From: Liolophura sinensis
Taxonomy: Eukaryota; Mollusca; Polyplacophora; Chitonida; Chitonidae
Direction: 5' to 3'
Assembly (NCBI RefSeq): GCF_032854445.1
Contig: NC_088302.1
Span: forward strand, 6,507,338 to 6,571,337
Length of the DNA: 64,000 nt
Within the stretch, counting starts at the first letter, position 1. Every line of letters starts with the position of its first letter. The notes beneath the pieces were generated by a model. The model was not told the DNA's origin, made no database searches, and worked only from the letters and a program-made list of their open reading frames with translations. Position numbers and translations under genes: made by a program. This document shows, piece by piece, positions 34,001 to 44,569 of the stretch.

Positions 34001-34240
34001 CTGCCATCGGCGTTGTCCTTTCACAACTGAACCCTGAGGCCTAGTTGGGACTTAACCCCGTTGATTGCCAGGATCTCTTCTTCTAACTTCTGGCAAATAA
34101 TAGCTCGAATTTCTTCTAAGAAGGCTACTGGGTCCGTCCAAACGCCTTCGGGTACGCCCATCTGCCAGGTCCGGAGGAGATTCCTTATAGCCCGTGCGGT
34201 GTTAGTGAATTGTAGTTTCTTTTCTTTTTATACTAATAAC
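30993..34240 (-). pseudogene. Protein-primed-type DNA polymerase B, decayed
   Basis: Ordered family B motifs run over 3.2 kb on the minus strand. N-terminal region: LDIARYQPMRGGSY and KNKDDDCLRWALRSALFP (33840-33700). Exo I IYADFEA (33388-33411). A CxxC...DHCHITGKYRGAAHNAC zinc/endonuclease VII-like domain (33120-33030). Exo II HNLRGYD (about 32968-32990). Motif A LDANNLYGWAMS (32231-32262). Motif B NNSVFGK (31744-31765). Motif C YTDTDSLL (31450-31475). C-terminus FDSKRWIAEDG (31043-31067). Breaks: TGA near 34025; a deletion joining VIVHRLS to EDLLEA near 33545; TAA near 33462; frameshifts at about 33455 and 32990; TAA at 32492; frameshifts near 32110-32035, 31860, 31735, 31430, 31290, 31140 and 31070. 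It replicated the element when intact. Confidence 0.88.
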
Positions 34241-34249
34241 ATCAACTCT

Positions 34250-34540
34250 CTAATTGTAAATTTCGATAGCCGCCAGCCTTTTGAGCTCATCCAAGAAAGT
34301 CTTGAGCCTCCGCTGTCTTTCACGCGTCTGGACCCTATTATATCCGCAGGCCATGCAAAGCCGAAATCGGTTTTTAACACCCCGACCACAGCTAATACAT
34401 GGCAGGGTACCAAGACCCTTGCGCAGGCGGTTTAGGTGAACCCCACAGTACTCCCCCAGACAACTCTTACCACAGAGATCCGTATTATAACCCTTTGTTG
34501 TTGTTGTATACACAATTGGTGTAGAAGCATATCTGAGCAA
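34250..34540 (-). CDS. Small Cys-rich (zinc-ribbon-like) Polinton protein
   Basis: About 96-100 codons ending just before the polymerase region. Two Cys clusters are visible: DLCGKSCLGEYCGVH and LPCISCGRG...RLCMACGYN, followed by a basic tail (RVQTRERQRRLKTF). This fits a double zinc ribbon that could bind nucleic acid. In other Polintons a comparable Cys-rich module precedes or is fused to the polymerase, so it may be the polymerase N-terminus separated by a stop. No ATG exists in the frame; upstream there is a stop at about 34552, so the initiator is lost. It ends only 64 bp from the element terminus. Confidence 0.6.
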   Translation of the reverse strand: MLRYASTPIVYTTTTKGYNTDLCGKSCLGEYCGVHLNRLRKGLGTLPCISCGRGVKNRFRLCMACGYNRVQTRERQRRLKTFLDELKRLAAIEIYN

Positions 34541-34567
34541 TGGGTATGTCTAATAGAACCCCAGATT

Positions 34568-34604
34568 GGAGGCGAGCGTCAGAACCCTCCTTCCCTATAC
34601 TACT
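34568..34604 (-). repeat. Polinton right terminal inverted repeat
   Basis: Reverse complement of the left repeat: starting from 34604, 34 of 37 bases match 19583-19619. The element's outermost bases are ACTACT on this strand, followed by GCAAG (34605-34609), the target duplication. Confidence 0.88.
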
Positions 34605-36350
34605 GCAAGTCGTACATAGTTCCCACTACAGTCCACGCGCTACGTACAAAACGTATGTAATTATGCTGGAAAACTAGGTAAAATCATAATCCTAACAGGT
34701 GATCTAAATGATAATCTTTGAGGTAATAAATTTCGCTTTCTTGAATTCATTTTATTACGACAAAATTTTAGGTCTCTCCTTGATCCAATCGTAATATCTG
34801 GTTATTTTATTAGGGTGGACAGAGAGGTGAGTGAGCGTAGAGCGTCATATAACCAGTTCGCCATATGCTATAATGTCATGCACTCGTACAAAAGTGTAGA
34901 TATATAAAGCTGCAGATTTGGGCAAATTCAATCGTCTGTTGTTGACGAACAACTGGCAACAATTATTTAGAAATGTGGCTGCTCCGTTCTAACGAATGAT
35001 GTGCGCCAGAACTATACAGTTACTAATTACATAGATCATTATTACATAGAAAATTATGAAAAGGATAATATTCAAACATGTATATAACCATTTTTATTTT
35101 AAAAACCCTTACATAAATATCAAACAGGGTTTCTACGAGGACACTGGGCAGTATTGCAACTTATTGAAATCTATCACAAAAATTTGTTAGTTAAGAGATA
35201 CAGGAGAAAATACCTGTGTAGTTTTCTGTGACATATCCAAGGCTTTTGACACCGTCTGGTAGAAAGGCGTGTTATTTAGGATAGAGCAATATATGGTATA
35301 GAGGGCAATGTTCTTAACTGGTTTCATGACTATCTAAGGAACGGTAACCAGCAAGTTCACATACGTAGATTTTCATCAGTTTCTAAATGTCTCAACTGGT
35401 GTGCCACAAGGGTCAGTGCGTGGTCCGTTATTATTCCTAATACATATTAAAGTTTATTTATTTACTTAATTGGTGTTTTACGCCGTACTCCAAAAATATT
35501 TTACTTATACGTTGGCGGCCAGCATTATGGTGGGAGGTAACCTGGCAGAGCCCGTGGGAATATATATTAATGATATAACACGTTAAATATCCACAGTATT
35601 ATTCGACTCCTTTACCGATGGTTCTTCTCTGTAACATTCCTTTACTGTTAACGCAGACATACAAGTAATTATTAATAACGATTTAAACCGATTATTAAAA
35701 TGGTCAGAGTAATCGTATATTAGTTTCAACGCCTTAAAATCAGTTGTAATTCTATCCACCAGTGAGAAGGGTCCTCCAGAATTACGACTTGTGATTGGTG
35801 ATACCTTGGTTGAGCCTTCCTGACGTAGCATCCTTCTTGGCCTAACATTCCAAAGCACGTGTAAACGTAGCGCGCATATGGTTAAAATATGTAATATTGC
35901 ATCGTATCGTTTAGGCCTTTTGCGGATAGTAAAATTTGGCAGAAAAACCTTGAACAGATATAATTATCTTGCATTAGACTCATACTATGTATGGATCAGG
36001 TGTTTGGGACGGCTATGCTGCTATCAAGTCGGAAAATCTGAAACAATGTGTAACTCACTGCAGCCACGCATTGTAGAAAGCCTTCCATTAAAACTGCAGC
36101 AAATTTGTTTATATCTTGAGACACGGTGGAGGGCTTTAGAAAACAGAAGGAAAATAGTAAAAATAGTAATTTATGTACCGAATAACTAGCGGTGAAGCTC
36201 CGTTCTATTTAAACTCTCTCGACACTACTAGTTTATAATATGACACCAAGTAACTTAGGGAAGAATGCAGAGTATGTTATATGAAGGACAAGATTAAATT
36301 TATTTCGAAATTCATTTTTTTTCCTCAGTAATCGAACAACGTTGAATTAG
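34605..36350 (+). mobile_element. CR1/L2-like LINE, 3' half interrupted by Polinton and SINE
   Basis: Continues the LINE cut at 19582. Endonuclease residues IILTGDLND (about 34687) and LLDPIVISG (about 34775-34805) come first, then a deletion. RT follows from about 35120: QTGFLRGHW-like start, VFCDISKAFDTVW (35217-35260, motif A), GVPQGS at about 35402 (motif B), INDI after a SINE insertion, a degraded ADD region, and the thumb with WRALENRRK (about 36130). It ends with GEAPFYLNSL and RLNLFRNSFF-like residues near 36290-36320. No RNase H, which fits CR1/L2 and not the I-group. Full of stops; an old copy. Confidence 0.65.
35453..35560 (-). repeat. SINE fragment inside LINE RT
   Basis: Reverse-oriented tail and body of the main SINE (TTGGTGTTTTACGCCGTACT, then GGCGGCCAGCATTATGGTGG), truncated before the tRNA head. 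It sits exactly between RT motif B and the INDI residues; similar ATATTAA strings on both sides may be the target duplication. Confidence 0.8.
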
Positions 36351-36429
36351 AGGTTAGGAACAAGATAGCTATCGAACGTTTTATTCACTCAATATCAATG
36401 CGAATAACTAACGCAAAGCCATTTAAAGG

Positions 36430-36990
36430 AAATAGAATTATTACTCACAGAAATATTGTCTTCTGGGTGTTCACTAGTCCAAAGACATCTCACCTCTCAC
36501 CCAAGTTGTCTGTGCTGACATCCGTCTGAGGATGTAGACGATCCTAAATTGTCCGTTGTATAATATAACCAGGGCAAGGATGAAGAAAACACTTCCGGCT
36601 GATTAGACATCCCAAGATTTGCTTTGGGAAAAAGACAATGATCCCATTATATACAATATATTTTACAGCTGTGAGTAGATATATAGAAAAGGGAAAAAGA
36701 TTTATTCTTTAGCGACCCGATGATGAGTTGTAATGTTAGATCAAAGTGCTTATTGGCTTATCTGGTGCGAGATTTCTTTTTCTTTCATGACAAAAGTTCG
36801 TATGTTTATGTATATATAACACAATTCTCTGTTTACGTTTATTACTTTTACCGTTAATATTATTTTGTTTACGCCTGTAAATACTTGGTAACCAAACATG
36901 TTTAAAATTTGTGAATATTTTCTGTAGGGAGAAGGGCTTGTATGTTGCAAGAACTTGTCCCTCATCTCAATAGACGAACGTAAAGCAAGA
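36430..36990 (+). mobile_element. LINE 3'-end fragment, inverted partner of 16190-16740
   Basis: Matches the reverse complement of 16190-16740 over several hundred bases (for example GGGACAAGTTCTTGCAAC, GATCATTGTCTTT). Encodes the same broken C-terminal Cys/His region followed by a non-coding tail. Separate insertion of the same LINE family in opposite orientation. Confidence 0.65.
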
Positions 36991-37540
36991 TTAAAACAAA
37001 AGCAAACATGTCTACTCCTCTTGCGTTAGACACTGAGTCCAAACCTTAGCTGAAATGTGAACAATCTTCTCATATCCCACACTGAACTATCAATACGCTA
37101 ATTGTTGGTTCCCAAATCAGTTTACTTGACGAATCACGCACTGACGTATCATTAAGAAGATTATTTATAAATAAGTTAAAATCGCGGTACACTAAGAGTG
37201 GGTTGTCATCTGTTATGTCAGTTGAACAAGACAGTAACGTTTTTAGGTTGGATAATTGTTTTAGTAGCGTATAGATATATACATCTCATGTACACTACAG
37301 CCGCCTTCCAGTCGAATACCCTGCGTCCAGCATGGCTTCACGGTCGGCGTATGGTGGGTCCACCATGGTCGGATCACGTTGCATTATACGTGTATGATGG
37401 GCGTAAAATCCGATCAGGACTTGCGGAAAATTGTGCAGCAGGAAGAAATACTCGTTAATATATAATGATAAGGCGGATTTGCCGTAAATAAGTTCGTAAC
37501 TAACACTGCATGAACACTGGTAAATTCTGATCAGGACGGC
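36991..37540. other. Spacer, no gene seen
   Basis: No domain or repeat recognised. The right part joins the truncated end of a reverse LTR; the missing portion of that LTR is not here. Confidence 0.4.
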
Positions 37541-38281
37541 ACAATTCACACAAGTCACAAATTGTCCTAGTCAGGTACTTCGCTAGGATAGCGAACGCGA
37601 ACACAGTACACAGGTTACACAGAACTGGAACAGTCAAGCCTTTGAATGACGTCACACCCGCAGAGCACAACACAGGGTAAATACAGGCATGGAGGTATAA
37701 TCCACTTTAGATCAGTCACAGCTCCCGCAGAAGCTCACAAACGAGCCGTTCAGAGACGTAGAGTAATGTCACCTTGTGGTAGAACGAACGTCCTTTGCAA
37801 AACTGAAAACTTCAGTTTAGAGTCCTTGACGACCTTGTCGGTCAGGTGAGGTCAGCGTGTTAAACAAATTACACAGTCCACACTGTATAATCATAATAAA
37901 GATCCGAACACCAATAAACGTGACTTCCGCAGAAATTCACATAAACCAGACATCAGTACTACTGTGGTACACAAACGGTGCCGGCATAAAAAAAACTGTC
38001 CTCCCAAATGAAACTGGCATCACCAGCTCATATCAAAATAATGGACTCGATACGAGAGCGTCTCACACTCTCCTGGCTCCCAGTGGATGCAGCAAAAATA
38101 CCTCCACTCTGCACAGAAAACACGGCTTATATACGGTCCAGGTGGATTCAACTATTCTTAGACACAGAATTAACAGCCAATGAACAGCCAGTTAAATAAA
38201 CAGAGCATTGAACAAGGTGCTTTCAGCCAGGTCCGCGCTGTACATATATAACAGGGCCTGTTATGCTTATAACATATAACA
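37541..38281 (-). repeat. Reverse-oriented LTR fragment of the 220-6466 family (part 1)
   Basis: Reverse complement of LTR positions corresponding to about 250-1010 of the left LTR, with scattered differences. It lacks the LTR 3' end, which is truncated at 37541. The remaining LTR start is found at 44455-44507 beyond a LINE insertion. Shows that this LTR family has older copies. Confidence 0.85.
38269..38281 (+). repeat. Target-site duplication of I-group LINE (left)
   Basis: ATAACATATAACA, repeated exactly at 44442-44454. It belongs to the interrupted LTR. Confidence 0.8.
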
Positions 38282-38824
38282 TAACATAACTTAACCCCCT
38301 TTCTTGTACAGGCGTTCATTGAGAGTGGTTTTCATAGTGTTGTATATTTGATATTTTTTGGATTTATTTGTGATAGCTTTCGGTCCTGTGAATTCTAAAT
38401 TAATTACACACGTTTGTTGCTTAGTATTGGGCTTTTTGACAACAATTTTTTTTTTTTTTTTTTTTTTTTTGGCTGATAAGCAGTCACATCTGATATTAGA
38501 AATATAGTTAATCCATAGAAAAAAAGTTCTATAATTGATTGTATATATAGTAATATATAGTGTATATAGTAATATAAAGTGTATAATAGTAATATCGTTA
38601 GTATTATATAGTAGCATAGGGCTATAAGTTACTATACTTTAGGTATAGTGTACAATTGTGGGATAGGAAATCCTGTACTTACACTGTCTCTTCCACACCT
38701 AACAGAGCGCCTTTCGTCTTTTCTCCCTGGCTCGGAGCAGCTCCCGAGCAACTTCTGCTATTTTTAACTGTCGTCTTGTAATAACTCCCCTGTGCATACA
38801 CCACTATAGTCATTAGTTACAGCC

Positions 38825-40048
38825 ATGGATGACGCAGAAGGAGACGACATGGAAGTCGTGGAAACGCGATCCACTACAAAACGAACGCGCGATTTTTCAA
38901 CCGATAGAAGCTCCCAGGAAGGGAAGAAAGCAAAGCAGGTGGGTCAGAAGCAGGGAAATAACAATAACAATGTTGTAATTTCATCTATGGGGGGCTTACC
39001 CGTCACTGGGTGGAACCCAATTAAATTTGGTCAGAGTTTACAACAAGCAATTGGCAATGTAAAACAAGTAAAGAAAATTAACGGTAAAGACCTAATGATT
39101 GTTTGTAATAGTGCCACTCAAGTCAAAAAGGCACTCAGCATAACAACGCTGATGGGAAGAGATGTCTCCTGCAGGCTGCACTCCAATATCACCCTTTCAC
39201 GTGGGGTGATTTATGGGTTAGGGGAAGACATCACTGAAGAAGAAGTACAACAAGCACTGAAAAAATACAAAGTAACGAAAGCACAGCGTCTGACTAAAGG
39301 GAAGGAAAAAACTAAAACCAAATGTATGTTGCTATATTTTAATTCGGATGCACTACCGGAAGAAGTTTCTCTCGGTTACGAAATATTTCCTGTCAAGCAA
39401 TATGTTCCACCCGCCATACGTTGCTTCAAATGTCAGTCCTTTGGGCATATTTCAGGGGAATGTAGGGGGCGCCAGCGATGCCCAAGATGTGGCGGCCCCC
39501 ATACATTTGATGAATGCCACAACCTGGATCGCCCCAAATGTGTCAACTGCGGGTCCCTGAGCCATAGCTCGGCGTATATGGGTTGCCCATATAGAAAGCA
39601 GGTATGTAAAGCGCAGTTCATAAAGGTTACCAAGAAAATTTCTTTTGCTGATGCTTTAAAATCAGTACGTGAAGAAGATAACCCCCATAGAATTTACCCA
39701 GAGGGGTCAAATGAGCGAGCTCTAACAGAAGGGCCGGTAGTAGATACCCCCCCTGAACAGCCCCATTCTATTACGATTACACCCGTCAAGCCAATCCTTA
39801 GGTCCATAGCTACTCAAACCCCACGTGGTGAACCCACTCAGACAGACGATATGTCCTTCACAATGGCCACAAGGCTTATCGCCATCTTTTCGGAAATACT
39901 AATAAAAGTCTTCGAAATCGAAGACCCTAAGAGTTTGGTACAAGTAGTGTTTAGCATCGCTCAGAGTCGTCTTGGCTCTGAGGCTGTTGATTTTAAAAGA
40001 CTGAACAATATTCTATTTACTGTGTCCTCGGATGATGAACATTCATAA
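38825..40048 (+). CDS. LINE ORF1 protein (Gag-like, three zinc knuckles)
   Basis: 407 intact codons from an ATG in good context (GCCATGG). An acidic N-terminus carries a basic stretch (KRTRDFSTDRSSQEGKKAKQ), followed by an RRM-like segment around residues 60-190. CCHC knuckles start at CFKCQSFGHISGEC (about residue 200), CPRCGGPHTFDEC and CVNCGSLSHSSAYMGC. The tail is Pro/Thr-rich. It would bind element RNA and form the transposition particle. Its stop TAA overlaps the ORF2 start in the string TAATG (40046-40050), an arrangement used for termination-reinitiation in some LINEs. Confidence 0.85.
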   Translation: MDDAEGDDMEVVETRSTTKRTRDFSTDRSSQEGKKAKQVGQKQGNNNNNVVISSMGGLPVTGWNPIKFGQSLQQAIGNVKQVKKINGKDLMIVCNSATQVKKALSITTLMGRDVSCRLHSNITLSRGVIYGLGEDITEEEVQQALKKYKVTKAQRLTKGKEKTKTKCMLLYFNSDALPEEVSLGYEIFPVKQYVPPAIRCFKCQSFGHISGECRGRQRCPRCGGPHTFDECHNLDRPKCVNCGSLSHSSAYMGCPYRKQVCKAQFIKVTKKISFADALKSVREEDNPHRIYPEGSNERALTEGPVVDTPPEQPHSITITPVKPILRSIATQTPRGEPTQTDDMSFTMATRLIAIFSEILIKVFEIEDPKSLVQVVFSIAQSRLGSEAVDFKRLNNILFTVSSDDEHS

Positions 40049-43000
40049 TGTATCCTTTATATAATATAAATATATATTCCTATCTTGTTTTACCTCTATT
40101 ATCAATGACTTTTAACATGTTACATCAAAATATTTGCGGTCTTGGCGCTCATGGAGAGGAATTCAAGTGTTATATTCAAAATCTTAAGCCCGCTCCTCAT
40201 GTTATATGTCTCCAAGAAACTTTTTTAAAGCCACATATGGATTTTACTTACCCTGGGTATTTTATAGGTAGAATGGATAGGAATACAGACGGGAGAGGGG
40301 GCCTGGCCATGCTTCTAAAAGACGGCCTATCCTTTTCAGAACTAAAGTTACCTCCCTTTAACAGTATTGAGGCACAATGTTTTAATATTGCTACGAGGTC
40401 TGGTGCACCCACAAGTGTTGTTAATATATACAATCCTTCTAGTCGTATTGATAGAAAAGATTTTGATACTCTTATGTCTTATATTAATAGCACTTATATA
40501 TTGTGTGGGGATTTTAACGCTTACGGACCCTTATGGGGTAGCATTACAACGAATTTCAGTGGAAGGGTAATGACTGCTCTAGTTAATGATTATGAAATGT
40601 GTGTTTTAAATGATGGGACGGGCACTCGTGTAGATCCTCATTCTGGTAATCTGTCTCACTTAGACCTTACTCTTTGCTCAGCAGATATAGGTCTGTCTTT
40701 TAATTGGTTCGTTGATACCATAAGCCCTTGTCCTAGCGACCACTTACCAGTTCTAGTCACCTGTAATATAGACCACCATGTGAATCCTGTAGGCCAGCCT
40801 CCCAGATGGTGTGTGAAAAGGGCAAACTGGGATGTATACAAAGAAGAATGTTTGAGGTCTTTTTCTCAGGATGTGTATAATAATGATGTTGATATTTTTG
40901 CAGATAATGTACTTAATGCCATTGATGTGGCTGCACAAAAATGCATTCCAAAATCCTCAGGTAAGGTGTCTAGTAAAATACCTGTTCCTTGGTGGAACGA
41001 CGATTGTTTTAATGCTATAAAAAATCGGAAACGTTTAAAAAATCGTGCAAAACGCACTCGCCTATACCAAGACATTGTTTTATTTAAACGAGCTAAAGCT
41101 GTAGCACAGCGGGTGATTAAAACAGCTCAGAGAGATCACTGGCGACAATACTGTTCGAATTTATCTGAAAATACAAATACCAAAGAAGTCTGGAATAAAA
41201 TAAACTCGATTAAAGGTAAAAGAAAATCAAATAACACCCCAACTATTGTTCATAATAATAGTAATTATGTTACTAATATTGACAAAGCCAATATTTTGGC
41301 AGACAGTTTCTCTTTCGTTTCCAGTTCAAACAATTATTCTCCTGAGTTTATATCCCATAAGGAAAATATTGAAGAAATGCATCCTTTTAATAATATTCTT
41401 TTTGATGACATGCCAATTAACAATGACTTTTTCTTTACTAGAATTAAAGCAGGCCTTATCCTCATGTTCGGATTCGTCACCGGGTGAGGATACTATTACG
41501 TACTCCATGTTGTACAATTTGCCATATCACTGTATGACTATATTACTATTGCTGTACAATGCCGTTTGGTCTAGTATGAAACTCCCTGCTAAATGGAAAA
41601 CGGCAATTGTTGTGCCCGTTGCTAAACCAGGTAAGGATCCCTCGTTCACATCTTCGTACAGGCCTATAGCCCTCACGTCCTGTCTCTGCAAGGTCATGGA
41701 GCGTATGATAAATTCTCGATTGATGTGGTTTTTGGAGAAACACAATATACTTAGTCCAGTACAGAGCGGTTTTAGAAACAAAAGTTGTACTACTGACCAT
41801 GTGGTTAATTTAGAAACCTCCATCAGACACTCTTTTAAATATAAAGATTATTTACTTGCCGTGCTTCTCGATATAGAAAAAGCGTACGATATGGTTTGGA
41901 GGACTGGGGTGTTAATTAAGCTGCGTAATATTGGCATTGGTGGGAAAATGTTGGGTTTTTTAAAAGATTTCCTGTCCGGACGTTTTATTAAAGTTCGAGT
42001 GGGACAGAGTTATTCTCGCATGGTTCCGGTGGAGAATGGGGTTCCCCAGGGAAGTGTCTTATCTCCCACTTTATTTAATGTAGCCATAAATGACTTACCC
42101 AATGCCATATCCCCTAAATTAAATTGCACGCTTTTCGCTGATGATAAATGCATGTGGTTTTGCTCTAGGTCCCTTGCCTCTTGTGTCAAGCATATTCAGC
42201 AAGGTCTAGATGATATAATGAAATGGAGCCGGGACTGGGGGTTTAAGTTTTCTTCTGTTAAAACAGAAGCTGTTGTGTTTACACGGCGCCATACTGGTAA
42301 TGTTTGTCTAACCCTTAATAACTCGACGATCAAAATCTCCTCTTCTTTTAAGTATCTCGGGGTTATATTCGATAATAGGCTTACTTGGGGTAGACATATT
42401 GACTATTTGATAGCAAGATGTGATAAAGTTCTAAATTTAATGAGGTGTGTATCGGGAAAATGTTGGGGGGCTGAGAAAAAATCATTACTACTGCTATATC
42501 GCTCTCTCATCCGTACCAAACTTGATTATTGTTGTGAAGCCTATGATTCTGCTTGCATTACGCTTAAAGAAAAATTAGATTCTGTCCAGTGCGCAGCGCT
42601 GCGGATATGTACAGGAGGTATGCGCACCACACACTTAACGTTCTACAGGTATTCTGTAACGAGTGGCCATTGTCTATCCGTCGGCGCCTGCGCACCCTCA
42701 AGTTCTTTTTCAGGCTCAAATGTTCGGTTAATAATGCTTCGTCTCGTTTGCTCCAACCTTCCTTTTATGACAACTTGCATGACTTAAATAGTTATGCTGG
42801 GTTACCATTTAGTTTGAGATCAAAGAACATATCTTCGTCTTTAGATTGTGATAATGTTGCTTTGCAGTCCTCCCGTGTTCCTGATTTCCCCACATGGAAT
42901 CTAGAACCTCCCTACATTTCGACTACTCTGAACGATGATAGAAAAAAATCTGATAATCCGAATGTTTCCTTACTATGTGCTAACGGAATATATACATACA

Positions 43001-43876
43001 AGCCCTATTCCCAGTACTTGCAGGTATACACTGATGCCTCCAAGTGTCCGAGACAGCAACAGAGTTGGTGCAGCTTTTGTGTCCCAGAGTTAAAATATTC
43101 CAAATCCTTTAGATTATTTATCTCAGTATTTACAGCAGAACTTACAGCTATCATCTGTGCTCTTCAGTTTCTCTCGACCTAAAACCTTCTAGGGCTGTTA
43201 TACTTACCGATTCTTTATCTTCCTTGCAGGCCATGTCAAATTATGTCTTCTATAATTTAATTCTTCATCACTTGTGTTTGAAATACTACATTTATGCACC
43301 GCTCTTCGTTACCAGGGCGTCTCTGTGAGTTTTGACTGGGTACCAGCTCATGTCGGTATTGTGGGAAACGAAATGGCAGACTCCCTGGCGAAGAGAGCTT
43401 CATCCTTTTTAGATATATCCATACACGTGCCCTTAAACATTAATGAAATCATGAGTCATGTCGCACCTAAGTTTGTGGATATTTGGCAGCGGCAGTGCGA
43501 TGAAGCTAATAAGGGGAGGTTTTTTCACCAGTATAATCGTTCTGTCTTGTTAAATTCGCCAATATCATTACGTTCCCGACGAGATGAAACGCTAGTTTTC
43601 CGCCTTATTTCTGGACATGTACCTACAAATACCTATTTATTCAGAATGAATCTGCACCCATCTGGGTTATGTGACGTATGCCTAATTAACGATGATATCG
43701 CTCATCTCTTATTTACGTGTACCCGGCACTCTAACGCTCGCCGTGTTCTTTACCGGGACTTACGCTCCATTGGCCTTCGGCATTTTACGTTAGCATCTGT
43801 TTTAAATCCTAAAGCGAACCGAAGTAAGACTTTCCAGGCCCTGGCGAATTTTCTTAGCAGATGTCGTCGTTTTTAA
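40048..43876 (+). pseudogene. LINE ORF2 (APE endonuclease, RT, RNase H), frameshifted
   Basis: ATG at 40048. Endonuclease: HQNICGLG, QETFL, LCGDFNAYGP (about 40502) and SDHLPV (about 40736). The frame ends at 41487, but RT begins in another frame from about 41425 (LLELKQALSSCSDSSPGEDT), with YRPIAL, LDIEKAYDMVW (motif A), GVPQGSVLSP (motif B) and FADD (42132-42143, motif C). A shift near 42645 leads into the thumb and the RNase H start (YTDAS near 43028, TAELTAI near 43138). Another shift near 43180 gives LTDSLSSLQAM, and one more near 43260 gives WVPAHVGIVGNEMADSLAKRA and a terminal CDVC...HLLFTC zinc motif. Active-site residues are all present; only the reading frame is broken. Confidence 0.85.
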
Positions 43877-44441
43877 TAATGGTTTTTTTTGTTAACATGG
43901 TTGGATCAGCCTATTTGTTGCTTTTAAAGTGGTTGTTGTCGTTTTTTTTTTTTTTTTTTACCCGAACAGAACTGATGTGAGCTGACGCTTCTACTGTTTT
44001 TTTTTTTTTTTGTCCAGGTGTTGTGTATGTATACTGTTCAGCTCCTCCTGTACTACACTCTGTGTTCCATATATGTTATAACATCGTGAGTGTTCTAACG
44101 CCCACCTTTCCCAAAATCTCTCTTTTAACCCATGTACCTGCCCATCTTGTACTGTAAATATGGATTATACACTAAGAAACGGTCATCATAGTGAATAATG
44201 ACCCTCTGCAAACACTTGTTTTTTTTTTTCTTTTAGTCATGAAGCCCAAAATTCGTCGGCTATAATGCTACAATGTCCATAGCACTAGTACTGAAACTTC
44301 TTCTTCTTGTCCGAAATAATATACTCTTCCTTTATATACTATCCAGCTTAAAAGCATTTTCAATGACGCCAAGTTTTGGCGCGCATCGGCCCTTTCGGCC
44401 GGAAAAGCGCCAGTGCAAATCAACCCCCCCCCCCCCCACCT
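43877..44441 (+). other. LINE 3' UTR with poly-T and poly-C tracts
   Basis: Follows the ORF2 stop. T16-T17 runs near 43941 and 43998, GC-rich hairpin-like CGGCCCTTTCGGCCG at about 44388-44402, and a C15 run at about 44423-44437 directly before the target duplication. Confidence 0.6.
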
Positions 44442-44454
44442 ATAACATATAACA

Positions 44455-44507
44455 CCAAGGTCCGCAGACTAACAGTACATGAAAACATTAAATAGTCATA
44501 CATAACA
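44455..44507 (-). repeat. Reverse LTR fragment, part 2 (LTR start)
   Basis: Matches the reverse complement of LTR positions about 220-272, ending CATACATAACA, i.e. the LTR's TGTTATGTATG terminus. Together with 37541-38281 it forms one solo or truncated LTR split by the LINE. Confidence 0.85.
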
Positions 44508-44569
44508 GACTATCTCACTTCAAATAATAGACACGTTGTTACTAGACTAATCTGCTTTCTTGACCGCAG

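Larger units (their letters stand above)
19583..34604. mobile_element. Polinton/Maverick DNA transposon, 15,022 bp, decayed
   Basis: Bounded by 37-bp terminal inverted repeats beginning AGTAGTATAGGG and a 5-bp GCAAG duplication. Contains the Polinton hallmark genes: integrase (plus, about 29884-31020), protein-primed-type DNA polymerase B (minus, 30993-34240), packaging ATPase (plus, 27508-28087), major capsid (plus, 26249-27536) and a penton-like minor capsid (minus, 23041-23715). A further set of small membrane or coiled-coil proteins has no known function. Genes are GC-rich relative to the flanks and packed with overlaps. Nearly all carry premature stops or frameshifts, so this copy cannot be autonomous. 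I found no adenain-type protease. Confidence 0.92.
38282..44441 (+). mobile_element. I-group non-LTR retrotransposon (LINE), about 6.16 kb
   Basis: Full-length insertion bounded by a 13-bp target duplication inside an LTR. It has a 5' UTR of about 540 bp with a T25 run near 38446-38470, ORF1 with zinc knuckles, and ORF2 with APE endonuclease, RT, RNase H and a terminal CCHC motif. A T-rich 3' UTR ends in a poly-C stretch instead of poly-A. APE plus RNase H places it in the I superfamily (I, Nimb, Loa and relatives). ORF1 is intact and ORF2 has about four frameshifts, so decay is moderate. Confidence 0.85.

Noticed and set aside
19583-34604. Free virus or contaminating sequence instead of an integrated element
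   Set aside because: Terminal repeats, a target duplication and continuous LINE sequence on both sides show chromosomal insertion; decay fits an old resident copy.
37646-37849. 67-codon frame identical to one in the LTR
   Set aside because: It is part of the reverse LTR copy and has no independent support as a gene.
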